Source: Marinobacterium sediminicola (GTDB lineage Bacteria > Pseudomonadota > Gammaproteobacteria > Pseudomonadales > Balneatricaceae). Taken from it: a stretch of DNA of 64,000 bases. The notes below the pieces were generated by a model. That model was not told where the DNA came from and ran no database searches. It saw only the letters and a list, made by a program, of their open reading frames with translations. The stretch covers positions 1,426,001 to 1,490,000 of the forward strand of contig NZ_CP092123.1 in assembly GCF_022343685.1 (NCBI RefSeq), written 5' to 3'. Position 1 is the first letter of the stretch. Each line of letters begins with the position of its first letter. This document shows positions 30,245 to 38,662 of the stretch, one piece after another. The position numbers were made by a program, and so were the translations under genes.

Positions 30245-30257
30245 AATAAGAACAAGG
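30245..30257 (+). promoter_or_regulatory. A-rich element fused to mmsB ribosome binding site
   Basis: AATAAGAACAAGG: A-rich triplets run into the AAGGA Shine-Dalgarno, ten bases before the ATG. It has one R in place of Y compared with AAYAAYAA. Confidence 0.45.
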
Positions 30258-30266
30258 AATAGCATC

Positions 30267-31160
30267 ATGGCAACAATTGCATTTATTGGTCTGGGCAACA
30301 TGGGTGGTCCTATGGCTGCCAATCTGGCCAAAGCCGGTCACACCGTTAAGGCATTTGATCTCTCTGCCAAGGCGTTGGAAATCGCCGCGGAACAGGGCTG
30401 TCAGGTGGCTGATAGCGCTCAGCAGGCCGCGACGGGTGTTGATTTCGTTATTTCCATGCTGCCGGCCGGCAAGCATGTGGAAGGCCTTTATGTCAGCGGT
30501 GAGCAGCCGCTGTTCGATCTTGTGGAGTCCCACACTCTGGTCATCGACTGTTCAACGATTGATGCCGAAACCGCTCGTCGTGTCGCCGCTGCAGGTGCCG
30601 AGAAAGGTATTGGCTTCATCGACGCACCGGTCTCAGGCGGTGTGGGCGGTGCTCAGGCAGGTACGCTGACCTTTATCGTTGGTGGTTCTGATGCCCAGTT
30701 TGAACAGGCGCGCCCAGTACTTGAGAACATGGGTAAGAATATCTTCCATGCAGGTGATCATGGCGCAGGCCAGATTGCCAAGGTATGTAACAACATGCTG
30801 TTGGGTATTCTGATGGCGGGTACCTGTGAAGCCCTTAACATGGGTGTCAAGAACGGTCTTGATGCCAAGGTTCTGTCAGACATCATGAAGCAGAGCTCCG
30901 GTAACAACTGGGCGCTTCAGGTTTACAATCCTTTCCCGGGCGTCATGGACGGTGTTCCGGCATCTCGTGACTACCAGGGCGGTTTCCAGGTGGACCTGAT
31001 GTTCAAGGATCTTGGGCTTGCCATGGAAGTGAGCCAGCAGAGCGCTGCCGCTACACCCATGGGTTCGGCTGCCCGTGCACTGTTTAACCTGCATAAATCT
31101 GCAGGCAACGGCGGTCTCGATTTCTCCAGCCTGATCAAGTTGTACCAGGACGCTGAATAA
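30267..31160 (+). CDS. mmsB: 3-Hydroxyisobutyrate dehydrogenase
   Basis: 297 residues; NAD+-dependent oxidation of 3-hydroxyisobutyrate to methylmalonate semialdehyde, the MmsA substrate. Rossmann start ATIAFIGLGNMGGPMAANLAKAG, substrate-binding DAPVSGGVGGAQAGTLTF, catalytic Lys in GQIAKVCNNMLLGI near 171. ATG 30267 is chosen on the Rossmann start and AAGGA. In many bacteria mmsB directly follows mmsA; here four genes of the pathway separate or surround them. Confidence 0.97.
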   Translation: MATIAFIGLGNMGGPMAANLAKAGHTVKAFDLSAKALEIAAEQGCQVADSAQQAATGVDFVISMLPAGKHVEGLYVSGEQPLFDLVESHTLVIDCSTIDAETARRVAAAGAEKGIGFIDAPVSGGVGGAQAGTLTFIVGGSDAQFEQARPVLENMGKNIFHAGDHGAGQIAKVCNNMLLGILMAGTCEALNMGVKNGLDAKVLSDIMKQSSGNNWALQVYNPFPGVMDGVPASRDYQGGFQVDLMFKDLGLAMEVSQQSAAATPMGSAARALFNLHKSAGNGGLDFSSLIKLYQDAE

Positions 31161-31191
31161 GCCCGTCCGGTCGGCGATTGGCAGGACCTTG

Positions 31192-31215
31192 GGGCGGCGG
31201 TGGATGCTGCCGCCC
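31192..31215 (+). other. Intercistronic hairpin between mmsB and prpE
   Basis: GGGCGGC (31192-31198) pairs with GCCGCCC (31209-31215), loop of ten, no T-run. It is the third hairpin of this kind in the valine operon. Confidence 0.5.
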
Positions 31216-31221
31216 ACGTAT

Positions 31222-31232
31222 AACAAGAATAA
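31222..31232 (+). promoter_or_regulatory. A-rich element in prpE leader
   Basis: AACAAGAATAA followed by AAACGAGGTGG, 13 bases before the ATG at 31246. It is a near-match to the AAYAAYAA series. Confidence 0.4.
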
Positions 31233-31245
31233 AACGAGGTGGAGC

Positions 31246-33135
31246 ATGGATTACAACGAGCAATACCGGGCATCGATCGAGAACCCGGAGATGTACTGGG
31301 CTGAGCAGGCTAAAAGCATTGCCTGGTACAAGGAACCTAAGACCATTTTAACCACTACCGACTGGGGTACGCACAGCTGGTACGCCGACGGTGAGCTGAA
31401 TACCTGCTACCTGGCGGTCGACCATCAGGTCGAGCAAGGCCGTGGCGATCAGGTCGCGCTTTACTACGATTCTCCCGTTACCAATACCAAGGAAGCCATC
31501 ACTTTCAGTGACCTGAAGGAACGAGTGGCACGTTTTGCCGGTACCTTGCGCACATTAGGTGTCGAGAAAGGGGATACCGTCGTCATCTATATGCCGATGA
31601 TTCCCGAGGCTGCCGTGGCCATGCTGGCCTGTGCCCGCCTGGGTGCGGTCCATTCGGTCGTTTTTGGCGGTTTTGCCCCGAATGAGCTGGCAATACGCAT
31701 TGATGACGCCAAGCCCAAAGTCATTCTGACGGCTTCCTGCGGCATCGAATTCGACAAGAAGATCGCCTATAAGCCCTTGGTTGACAAGGCGATTGCACTG
31801 GCTTCACATACACCTTCCCATACGCTTGTGTGCCAGCGCCCGATGCTGGAAGCCGAAATGGATCCGTCGCGTGACCTCGACTGGTACCAGGCTCAGGAAG
31901 GCGTTGAGCCGGCCGAGTGCGTTCCGGTCAAGGGCTCCGATCCCCTGTACATTCTTTACACCTCCGGCACTACGGGCCAACCCAAAGGTATTGTGCGTGA
32001 TAATGGCGGTTATGCCGTAGCGCTGCGTTATGCCCTGAACAATGTCTACGGTATGGAAGCCGGTGATGTCTGGTGGGGAGCTTCGGATATTGGCTGGGTT
32101 GTGGGGCACTCCTTCATTGTTTATGGCCCGCTGATGGGTGGTTGCAGTGCCATCTTCTACGAAGGCAAGCCGATTAAAACGCCGGATGCCGGTGCGTTCT
32201 GGCGCATCATTGAAGAGTACAAGGTCAACTCAATGTTCTGTGCGCCGACCGCTTTCCGTGCCGTGCGCAAGGAAGACGCTGAAGGTGCATTGGCGAAGAA
32301 CTACGACTTGAGCAGCCTGCGCTGGATTTTTGTTGCCGGTGAAAAGCTGGACTCTTCAACCTACCACTGGCTGCATGATCTGCTGCAGGTGCCTGTGGTC
32401 GATCACTGGTGGCAGACCGAAACCGGCTGGCCGGTGACGGCACCGATGATGGGCTGGGACAATCCATCCGAGCCTCGTCTTGGCTCGACCAATAAGCCGA
32501 TTCCCGGTTATGACATCCAGGTTCTGGACGGCGATGGCGATGCAGTTGCGGCGGGTGAGGCCGGTAACATCTGTATCAAACTGCCTTTGCCGCCAGGGGT
32601 TGCATGGAGCATCTGGAATAATAACGAGCGTTTTGTCAGTTCCTATCTGACAGCCTTTCCCGGCTACTACCATACCGGTGATGGCGGTTTTAAAGATGAG
32701 GACAACTACGTCTACATCACGGGGCGTACCGATGACGTGATTAACGTCTCCGGGCATCGTCTCTCCACAGGTGAGATGGAAGAGGTGGTTTCCGCTCATG
32801 CATCTGTTGCCGAATGTGCCGTTATCGGTATCGCGGACTCGTTGAAAGGTCAGGTGCCGGTTGGGCTTATCGTGCTCAAGGCTGGTGTCGAGATCGAGGA
32901 AGCTCAACTGGAGCAGGAGCTGGTTGCGATGGTGCGTGAGCAGGTTGGCGCTCTGGCCTGTTTCCGCCGCGCAGTTGTTGTGCAGCGCCTGCCGAAAACC
33001 CGTTCGGGCAAGATTCTGCGTGCGATCCTGCGCAAGATTGCGGCGAACGAAGAGTACAAGATGCCATCCACCATTGATGATGAGAGCATCCTGCCTGAAA
33101 TCGAAGACAAGATTCGTGAGGTAGGGGTCGCCTGA
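31246..33135 (+). CDS. prpE: Propionyl-CoA/acetyl-CoA synthetase (PrpE-like)
   Basis: 629-residue AMP-forming short-chain acyl-CoA synthetase. The P-loop is YILYTSGTTGQPKG. Other blocks are WWGASDIGWVVGHSFIVYGPL, DHWWQTETGW, and hinge YITGRTDDVINVSGHRLSTGEMEE, with C-terminal PKTRSGKIL bearing the catalytic, acetylation-sensitive Lys. PrpE rather than Acs is preferred from the length and the valine-to-propionyl-CoA operon; it could salvage free propionate. ATG 31246 follows GAGGTGG. It is the last gene before a terminator. Confidence 0.88.
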   Translation: MDYNEQYRASIENPEMYWAEQAKSIAWYKEPKTILTTTDWGTHSWYADGELNTCYLAVDHQVEQGRGDQVALYYDSPVTNTKEAITFSDLKERVARFAGTLRTLGVEKGDTVVIYMPMIPEAAVAMLACARLGAVHSVVFGGFAPNELAIRIDDAKPKVILTASCGIEFDKKIAYKPLVDKAIALASHTPSHTLVCQRPMLEAEMDPSRDLDWYQAQEGVEPAECVPVKGSDPLYILYTSGTTGQPKGIVRDNGGYAVALRYALNNVYGMEAGDVWWGASDIGWVVGHSFIVYGPLMGGCSAIFYEGKPIKTPDAGAFWRIIEEYKVNSMFCAPTAFRAVRKEDAEGALAKNYDLSSLRWIFVAGEKLDSSTYHWLHDLLQVPVVDHWWQTETGWPVTAPMMGWDNPSEPRLGSTNKPIPGYDIQVLDGDGDAVAAGEAGNICIKLPLPPGVAWSIWNNNERFVSSYLTAFPGYYHTGDGGFKDEDNYVYITGRTDDVINVSGHRLSTGEMEEVVSAHASVAECAVIGIADSLKGQVPVGLIVLKAGVEIEEAQLEQELVAMVREQVGALACFRRAVVVQRLPKTRSGKILRAILRKIAANEEYKMPSTIDDESILPEIEDKIREVGVA

Positions 33136-33140
33136 TCTAT

Positions 33141-33167
33141 CCGGAGGAGTTTCTCCTCCGGCTTTTC
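33141..33167 (+). terminator. Rho-independent terminator of the valine operon
   Basis: CCGGAGGAG (33141-33149) / CTCCTCCGG (33153-33161), 3-base loop, then C and four T (a second T-run follows at 33171-33179). The 33168-33475 stretch downstream, up to the next gene, shows no further feature I can support. Confidence 0.88.
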
Positions 33168-33475
33168 CGTTGTTTTTGTTGTACCAAACCCTTCTTCGGA
33201 AGGTCTCTCGGACTTGAGGGAAGCAATTCCCTCTTTTTTGCATCGTGTGCAAGCCCTGGGCATTCTGCAAACCAGCGTCCGGGCAACCGTCTCTGTTACA
33301 CCCTCTGATAGCTCCATTCTCTGGTTTCTGCACCCGTAGTATATGCATTCTGTAGTTCAACGGACTTCTCTTGTATAGCTTTTGATTGGGCAGGCTGGCC
33401 CTTAGCCTGTTCGCAGTGCACAATAGGCAGGGCAGATCATCTGTGGTCTGTCACATCAGCGCGGAGGAGCATTCC

Positions 33476-33661
33476 ATGAGCCACACTACTCCACACCCGA
33501 AATTCATTGAGGCGATGAAACAGCTCTCGGCCATGAGCGAAGAAGAGCGTCTCTCTGAAGAAAACAAGGAACTGTTCGAGCAGGCAATGAACTATGCTCC
33601 GCTCGATATTCAGCCTGCTTTAATGGCGATTCGTAAAAAATACGAGGACCCTCTGCACTGA
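33476..33661 (+). CDS. Small hypothetical protein
   Basis: 61 residues, helical and charged (MKQLSAMSEEERLSEENKEL then FEQAMNYAPLDIQPALMAIR). There is no signal or membrane segment. A strong GGAGGA seven bases before ATG 33476 supports expression. It is 60 bases before the PhoD-like gene on the same strand, so possibly co-transcribed. Not recognised. Confidence 0.65.
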   Translation: MSHTTPHPKFIEAMKQLSAMSEEERLSEENKELFEQAMNYAPLDIQPALMAIRKKYEDPLH

Positions 33662-33721
33662 TCATGATTTCCTGATGGAGAACCGAGCCGGATGTATGAC
33701 CATCCGGCTTCCCCCTGAGCC

Positions 33722-35662
33722 ATGTCCTTACCTACCCCCACTGAATCCACTGAACGCTTACCTTCTGTACTGGTAGGCCCCATTCTTCGCAGAATGAAGG
33801 TCGATGAGATTACGCTATGGTGTATCACCACCGAGCGCCTTGAATTCTCATTGCTGCTGAAATCCGATCACACGACCTTTCTGGATCGTCAAGTTACAGC
33901 AGAGGAATGTTGGTCGTTAAGAGTGGGGGAAAGGGCCTGGGTCTGTCTCCTGAATATAACGCCGGAACAGGCATTACCGACGGGCGAGCGGATCGAGTAT
34001 GACCTGCGTATCCGTCGTTCAAATTCAGACAGTTGGTGTTCAATCACTGAGTGGGGGCCAGAGCTGCTTTATCCCGAAGAATCACTGCCGGGATTCGTAC
34101 TCCAGCCACACTTGAAATCGATGCTGCATGGTTCGTGCCGCAAGCCGCATTATCCATCGAAGGATGGACTGGCGCGAGCGGATGAGTGGATGGAGCAGCA
34201 CCTGAAATCGCCGACAGAGTTGCCAGCGTTTTTGATGCTCAGTGGCGATCAACTCTATGCCGATGATGTGGCCGGTCCCATGTTGCGTGCTGCGCACCGA
34301 TTGAGTGACCGTCTTGGTCTCTGGGACGAGCAACTGCAGGGGGGAGGGGCTGCCAGTGGCAGCGAGCTTCGCCACAGCCCCTATTGCTATTACCAGCGTG
34401 AGCAGCTGTTGCCCAAAGATCAGTTAAGCCAGACTGTCAAGGAACGCTTCTTTGCCGGCGTACGCAAACCGATCTTTACCAGTGACTCTGCGCACAACCA
34501 CCTGATTACTTTTGCGGAGGTGATCGCCAGTTATTGCCTGATCTGGTCGCCACTGTCCTGGGAAGGGCTTGATCTGACACCCCCCCCGCTGTCGTTACGC
34601 CATGCACGGCTGTATGACGATGAACTGGATGCAGTGCTTGGCTTCAAGGTACAGCTGGTTCAGGTTCGGCGGGTGATGGCGCACCTGCCGACCTATATGA
34701 TTTTCGATGATCATGATGTGACCGATGACTGGAACCTGTCTGCCGCCTGGGAAGTATCGGCCTATGGTCACCCTTTTTCGCGACAGATTATCGGGAATGC
34801 CCTGATCGGATACCTGCTCTGTCAAGGCAGTGGCAATGAGCCGCGCAAGATTCGCAAGCATTTGGGCGAATATGTGGATCGCTGGCTGGATACGAGACAG
34901 GTTGAGGATCACGGGACTCTGATCAGTGAACTCTATGCATTTCAGCGCTGGGATTATCTGATTCCGATTGAGCCGGGTGTGCTGGTACTGGATACCCGCA
35001 CCCGGCGATGGCGAGCTGAGAGAAATCTTGAAAGTCCATCGGGTTTGATGGACTGGGAGGCGCTGACTGAGCTTCAGCAGCAGTTGCTGGATCGCAAGGC
35101 GGTGATTCTGGTTTCTCCTGCACCGATCTTTGGAGTCAAGTTGATTGAGGCGGTGCAGAAGCTTTTCACCACCTTTGGTCAGCCGCTGATGGTGGATGCT
35201 GAAAACTGGATGGCTCATCCGGGTGCGGCGAATGTCATTCTGAATATTTTCCGGCATACACGCACTCCTGAGCATTTCGTGATTCTGTCGGGGGATGTGC
35301 ATTACTCCTTCGTCTATGACATCGAAATCCGCTTCCGCAAGGGAGGCCCCAAAATCTGGCAGATCACCAGCAGCGGCTTGAAGAACGAGTTTCCACCTCG
35401 GCTGCTGAAGGTATTTGATCGACTGAACCGCTGGCTGTATGCACCGTCTTCACCACTGAACTGGTTCACGCGTCGACGCCTGATGAAAGTATCGCCCCGA
35501 AAGCCTGAAGGAGCATCCGATGGTTGCCGGTTGGTAAATAACGCCGGCATTGGATTGGTTCGTTTTGCGGCGGATGGAGAGCCGGAAGAAGTTTGGCAGC
35601 TGGGTGCTGACGGTCAGGATGTGCGCTTCGATCTGAGTGACGAAGAGGAGCATTGGGGCTAG
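33722..35662 (+). CDS. PhoD-like metallophosphatase, cytoplasmic form
   Basis: 646 residues. Metallophosphatase blocks of the PhoD/alkaline phosphatase D family are visible: LSGDQLYADDV near 172, FDDHDVTDDWN near 327 and LSGDVHYSFVYD near 521. No Tat or Sec signal is present, unlike secreted PhoD, so a cytoplasmic phosphodiesterase or phosphatase is expected; the substrate is unknown. The N-terminal ~110 residues form a separate beta-rich region. It lies between a small orphan gene and the ion-channel gene. Confidence 0.8.
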   Translation: MSLPTPTESTERLPSVLVGPILRRMKVDEITLWCITTERLEFSLLLKSDHTTFLDRQVTAEECWSLRVGERAWVCLLNITPEQALPTGERIEYDLRIRRSNSDSWCSITEWGPELLYPEESLPGFVLQPHLKSMLHGSCRKPHYPSKDGLARADEWMEQHLKSPTELPAFLMLSGDQLYADDVAGPMLRAAHRLSDRLGLWDEQLQGGGAASGSELRHSPYCYYQREQLLPKDQLSQTVKERFFAGVRKPIFTSDSAHNHLITFAEVIASYCLIWSPLSWEGLDLTPPPLSLRHARLYDDELDAVLGFKVQLVQVRRVMAHLPTYMIFDDHDVTDDWNLSAAWEVSAYGHPFSRQIIGNALIGYLLCQGSGNEPRKIRKHLGEYVDRWLDTRQVEDHGTLISELYAFQRWDYLIPIEPGVLVLDTRTRRWRAERNLESPSGLMDWEALTELQQQLLDRKAVILVSPAPIFGVKLIEAVQKLFTTFGQPLMVDAENWMAHPGAANVILNIFRHTRTPEHFVILSGDVHYSFVYDIEIRFRKGGPKIWQITSSGLKNEFPPRLLKVFDRLNRWLYAPSSPLNWFTRRRLMKVSPRKPEGASDGCRLVNNAGIGLVRFAADGEPEEVWQLGADGQDVRFDLSDEEEHWG

Positions 35663-35734
35663 GCAAGCCCTGACGTATAATTCGCCGCCGAAAATATTCC
35701 CCCACTTTGCCTGTGCTGCGGAGAAACAGCCATC

Positions 35735-36571
35735 ATGAAACGCTATTGGAACCTGCTGCAGGAGCGTCTGGAGCGCCTGCGAGCCAATAAAGTGTTCGAA
35801 ACCTTCGTTATCGGCGTGATCATTGCGTCGGCATTACTGATTGGTGCGAAGACGTATGAGGAAGCTTCGCGGTTTGACCGGATCTTGCATTGGCTTGATC
35901 TGGGGGTCACCCTGTTTTTTCTGTTTGAGATTATCGTGCGCATGGCAGCCGAGAAGAGGCTGCTGAACTTTTTCCGCAGTGGCTGGAACATCTTCGACTT
36001 TGTCATCGTGGTGGCCAGTCTGGTTCCGATCAACGACTCCGAGATGGTGCTGGTCGCCCGGTTGTTACGTGTCTTCCGTGTATTGCGATTGGTATCCATG
36101 ATTCCTGAGCTGCGTATTCTGCTGGCCGCTCTGGTGAAGTCGATACCACGGATGGGATATGTCGCTTTGTTGATGTTTATCATCTTCTACATATATGCCG
36201 CGATTGGCAGCTTCATGTTCAATGCGGTTGATCCTGTGCTCTGGGGCAACATCAGTATCGCCATGTTGACACTGTTCCGTGTGGCGACCTTTGAAGACTG
36301 GACCGACGTGATGTACGCCACGATGGAGGTCTACCCCTACAGCTGGGTGTTCTACCTGACCTTTATCTTCCTGACCGCATTTGTGTTCCTCAATATGATG
36401 ATCGGCATCGTACTGGATGTGATGCAGAAGGAGAGTGAAGCGGAGCAGTTGGAGTCGGGGCAGGGGGAGGCAGCTGAAGTGCACTGGATGCGTGAGCGCA
36501 TGGTGCAGATGGGGGAGCAGTTGGATCGGATGGAACGTCAGTTGGAGCAGAGTGCCAGGCGGCAGGATTGA
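35735..36571 (+). CDS. Voltage-gated cation channel, BacNav type with acid-rich filter
   Basis: 278-residue single-domain channel that would assemble as a tetramer. S1-S3 lie at about 21-40, 53-70 and 84-98. S4 has four Arg at exact three-residue spacing (109, 112, 115, 118). S5 is about 142-163, the pore loop has filter TFEDWTD (185-191), and S6 is about 203-228. A C-terminal coiled coil (about 245-275) resembles the BacNav tetramerisation helix. NaChBac-type sodium channels carry TLESWxx; the extra Asp at 188 and 191 resemble the engineered calcium-selective CavAb (TLDDWSD). Physiological role and ion are unknown; calcium preference is inference. Confidence 0.9.
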   Translation: MKRYWNLLQERLERLRANKVFETFVIGVIIASALLIGAKTYEEASRFDRILHWLDLGVTLFFLFEIIVRMAAEKRLLNFFRSGWNIFDFVIVVASLVPINDSEMVLVARLLRVFRVLRLVSMIPELRILLAALVKSIPRMGYVALLMFIIFYIYAAIGSFMFNAVDPVLWGNISIAMLTLFRVATFEDWTDVMYATMEVYPYSWVFYLTFIFLTAFVFLNMMIGIVLDVMQKESEAEQLESGQGEAAEVHWMRERMVQMGEQLDRMERQLEQSARRQD

Positions 36572-36704
36572 GTTGCATCAATCCGTCGGTCGTTGCCTCC
36601 AGCATGGTGCTGTGTCGCCTCGGCAGCTGAGAGTATTCTGTATTTGCTCCGGGCAGAAGCAAGCGCTGCTGCAACGTCCAAAATATGCAAAGAAGGGGAT
36701 CTGA

Positions 36705-37124
36705 ATGCTTCGACTGTTGGGAAATGTGATCTGGTTTGTTTTGGGCGGGTTTCTGATGGGACTGGCCTGGTGGCTGTTTGGCCTGCTGGCCTTGGTGACG
36801 ATCGTGGGCATCCCCTGGGCGCGTTCTTGCTTTGTATTAGGTACTTTTTCATTTTTTCCCTTTGGAAAAGAGCCCGTCAGCCGTCGCGACCTGACGGGGC
36901 AGGATGACATAGGTACGGGCGCCTTGGGTCTGATAGGCAATATCATCTGGTTCATCTTTGCCGGTCTCTGGCTGGCGATTGGTCATCTGATGTCAGCCGT
37001 CGCCTGCTTTATCACCATTATCGGCATCCCTTTTGGCATTCAGCATCTTAAACTTGCGATGATCGCTCTGGCGCCGGTTGGTCAGACGGTCGTGGAGAGT
37101 GATCGGCAGCGCTGGGTGGACTGA
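36705..37124 (+). CDS. yccF: YccF family inner-membrane protein
   Basis: 139 residues with two copies of a YccF-type module (NVIWFVLGG...ITIVGIPWAR and NIIWFIFAG...ITIIGIPFG) and four hydrophobic segments. The function of the family is not established. Start at 36705 (MLRLLGNVIWF), with AAGGGGATCTGA upstream. It is 133 bases after the channel gene. Confidence 0.88.
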   Translation: MLRLLGNVIWFVLGGFLMGLAWWLFGLLALVTIVGIPWARSCFVLGTFSFFPFGKEPVSRRDLTGQDDIGTGALGLIGNIIWFIFAGLWLAIGHLMSAVACFITIIGIPFGIQHLKLAMIALAPVGQTVVESDRQRWVD

Positions 37125-37184
37125 TCTGTTAAGGGTTTCACACTGTTATTGTGATCGTCGTATATAGCTGAAAAGGATATAACG

Positions 37185-37210
37185 AAAACGGGCCCGAAGG
37201 GCCCGTTTTA
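37185..37210. terminator. Bidirectional terminator between yccF and porin genes
   Basis: AAAACGGGCCC (37185-37195) / GGGCCCGTTTT (37199-37209), 3-base loop. A-run on one side and T-run on the other serve both converging genes. Confidence 0.93.
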
Positions 37211-37233
37211 ATGTGCATTGAAAGGCTCGTCTA

Positions 37234-38448
37234 TCAGAGTGCGCTGAAACCGTATTCGGCGATCAGACGGAACTCGTCTACATCGTTAATCTCAGGATGT
37301 TCGGTTTCAACATGAGCAACGCGAGCACGCAGAGACAGGCCTTCGAAGGTGCCGCCCTGGAAAACGTACTTGGCTTCCAGGTTGGTCTCACGCTCCTCCA
37401 GATCGGTTTCAGCACCGGAATCGATGTCCCAGCCTTCAGTATGACGAGCCATCAGGCTCAGACCCGGAACGGCGGCAACATTGTAGTCCGCACGTACCTG
37501 CAGAGACTGTTCGTCGGCCCAGTTGAAATCAAGATACTGAACAGAGTTCCAGGTCATCAGCACATTGCTGTCTTCCCCACCCCAGCCGTAGTTGTAGTCA
37601 TCGTCACCGCCAATATTCTGGTAAGACAGGGTCAGAGACAGGTTGCCGGTGTTGTAGCTTCCAGCCAGGTTGAACAAGTTGGATTCATAGTTGTCGCCGT
37701 ACAGGGTGCCGTCGTCGGAACCGTCGTAGTAGTAGGCGTCGATCAGGATGCTGTCACCGTTGGCCAGCGCCACCGGGTAAGATGCGTTCAGGTAGGTCTG
37801 CTGGAATTCGTCAGCAACCCCGTGAGCCGCGTGGACGCTCAGGCCATTGGCAAAGGTGTAGCCGCCGCCGATAACATACAGATCATAATCATCACCATTG
37901 ACGTCCTTGTATTCATTGAACTTGGTGCCATTGACGTCGACCGCGCGATCACTGTAAATGGCGTACAGGTCAGCACCGGCGATGTTGGTGTCCAGTGTGA
38001 TCGCCTGAGTGGAGCTTGGGGTTGAGCGAGCATCGTCATCCTGCAGCAGCGGAGTGCCCAGCACCATGCGACCGGCGCGCAGTTCAGAGTTTTCGCCCAG
38101 CTTCAGTTTCAGGTAGGCCTGACCCAGCTTGGCGTAGCTGTCCGTGTCATTGCCATCGTTTTTCAGAACACGGCTGCCCTGATCGTTGTCACGACCATCC
38201 AGCTTCAGCGCACCGAAAACAGAAGCGTCAAAACCGATCAGGTTGTTATAGAACGGAGATACGTAGTCAACGCGAACTGCCTGAGATGCGGCAATCTGAT
38301 TCTCGTCGCCGTGGATATCACGGTTGAAGTACAGGGTGCGCAGGTTGATGTTCAGGCTCGGCTCGTCGGCTGCGAAAGCAGACGGGGTAGCGCCCAGAGT
38401 AGCGGCAGCGATAGCCAGGGTAAGGGGGGCCTTATACAGCGATTTCAT
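37234..38448 (-). CDS. OprD-like outer-membrane porin
   Basis: 404 residues. Sec signal peptide MKSLYKAPLTLAIAAATLGA, with cleavage after SAFA (residue 26). The mature protein is rich in alternating aromatic/hydrophobic beta strands and Asp/Gly/Asn turns (DDDYNYGWGGED) and ends in FSAL; the expected terminal aromatic is displaced, with Phe four residues from the end. Similar to the OprD/major outer-membrane porin family; substrate unknown. ATG 38448 is nine or ten bases after GGAG; the longer frame (38463) has no signal-peptide sense. It has a good promoter and a structured leader. Confidence 0.85.
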   Translation of the reverse strand: MKSLYKAPLTLAIAAATLGATPSAFAADEPSLNINLRTLYFNRDIHGDENQIAASQAVRVDYVSPFYNNLIGFDASVFGALKLDGRDNDQGSRVLKNDGNDTDSYAKLGQAYLKLKLGENSELRAGRMVLGTPLLQDDDARSTPSSTQAITLDTNIAGADLYAIYSDRAVDVNGTKFNEYKDVNGDDYDLYVIGGGYTFANGLSVHAAHGVADEFQQTYLNASYPVALANGDSILIDAYYYDGSDDGTLYGDNYESNLFNLAGSYNTGNLSLTLSYQNIGGDDDYNYGWGGEDSNVLMTWNSVQYLDFNWADEQSLQVRADYNVAAVPGLSLMARHTEGWDIDSGAETDLEERETNLEAKYVFQGGTFEGLSLRARVAHVETEHPEINDVDEFRLIAEYGFSAL

Positions 38449-38467
38449 TTTTGACAGCTCCAAATGG

Positions 38468-38488
38468 GCCTGCTTCTAAGTGGCAGGC
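38468..38488 (-). other. Stem-loop in the porin 5' leader
   Basis: GCCTGC (38468-38473) / GCAGGC (38483-38488), loop of nine, within the ~77-base leader and just upstream of the Shine-Dalgarno. It could stabilise porin mRNA or serve as a small-RNA target; function not shown. Confidence 0.4.
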
Positions 38489-38531
38489 GCATCAATTGAC
38501 AACATTAAGCGAGTTGCTTGTAACGGCGCGC

Positions 38532-38560
38532 ATTGTAGTCAAAGCGTCATAATTCCTCAA
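38532..38560 (-). promoter_or_regulatory. Sigma-70 promoter of the porin gene
   Basis: On the minus strand TTGAGG (complement of 38555-38560), a 17-base spacer, then TACAAT (complement of 38532-38537). Initiation near 38525 is expected. Confidence 0.65.
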
Positions 38561-38598
38561 ACAGGACCTAATCAAATGTAATCAATCAACGCGTGCTG

Positions 38599-38627
38599 CT
38601 GACTCGTTGGAGGCTGAATCGTATAAT
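38599..38627 (+). promoter_or_regulatory. Sigma-70 promoter before the phosphoethanolamine transferase
   Basis: CTGACT (38599-38604), 17-base spacer, TATAAT (38622-38627). Initiation near 38634 leaves room for the TTG start at 38663 but almost none for an in-frame start at 38639. Confidence 0.65.
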
Positions 38628-38662
38628 TCCCAGTCATTTTGGTTTTCTTCGGGACGGATGGT

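Noticed and set aside
32356-33423. 355-codon open frame antisense to prpE and the following gap
   Set aside because: No initiation signal or domain; it runs through the prpE terminator and the coding strand of a well-defined synthetase.
38639-38662. Longer start for the phosphoethanolamine transferase at TTG 38639
   Set aside because: It would begin about five bases from the expected transcription start and has no ribosome binding site.
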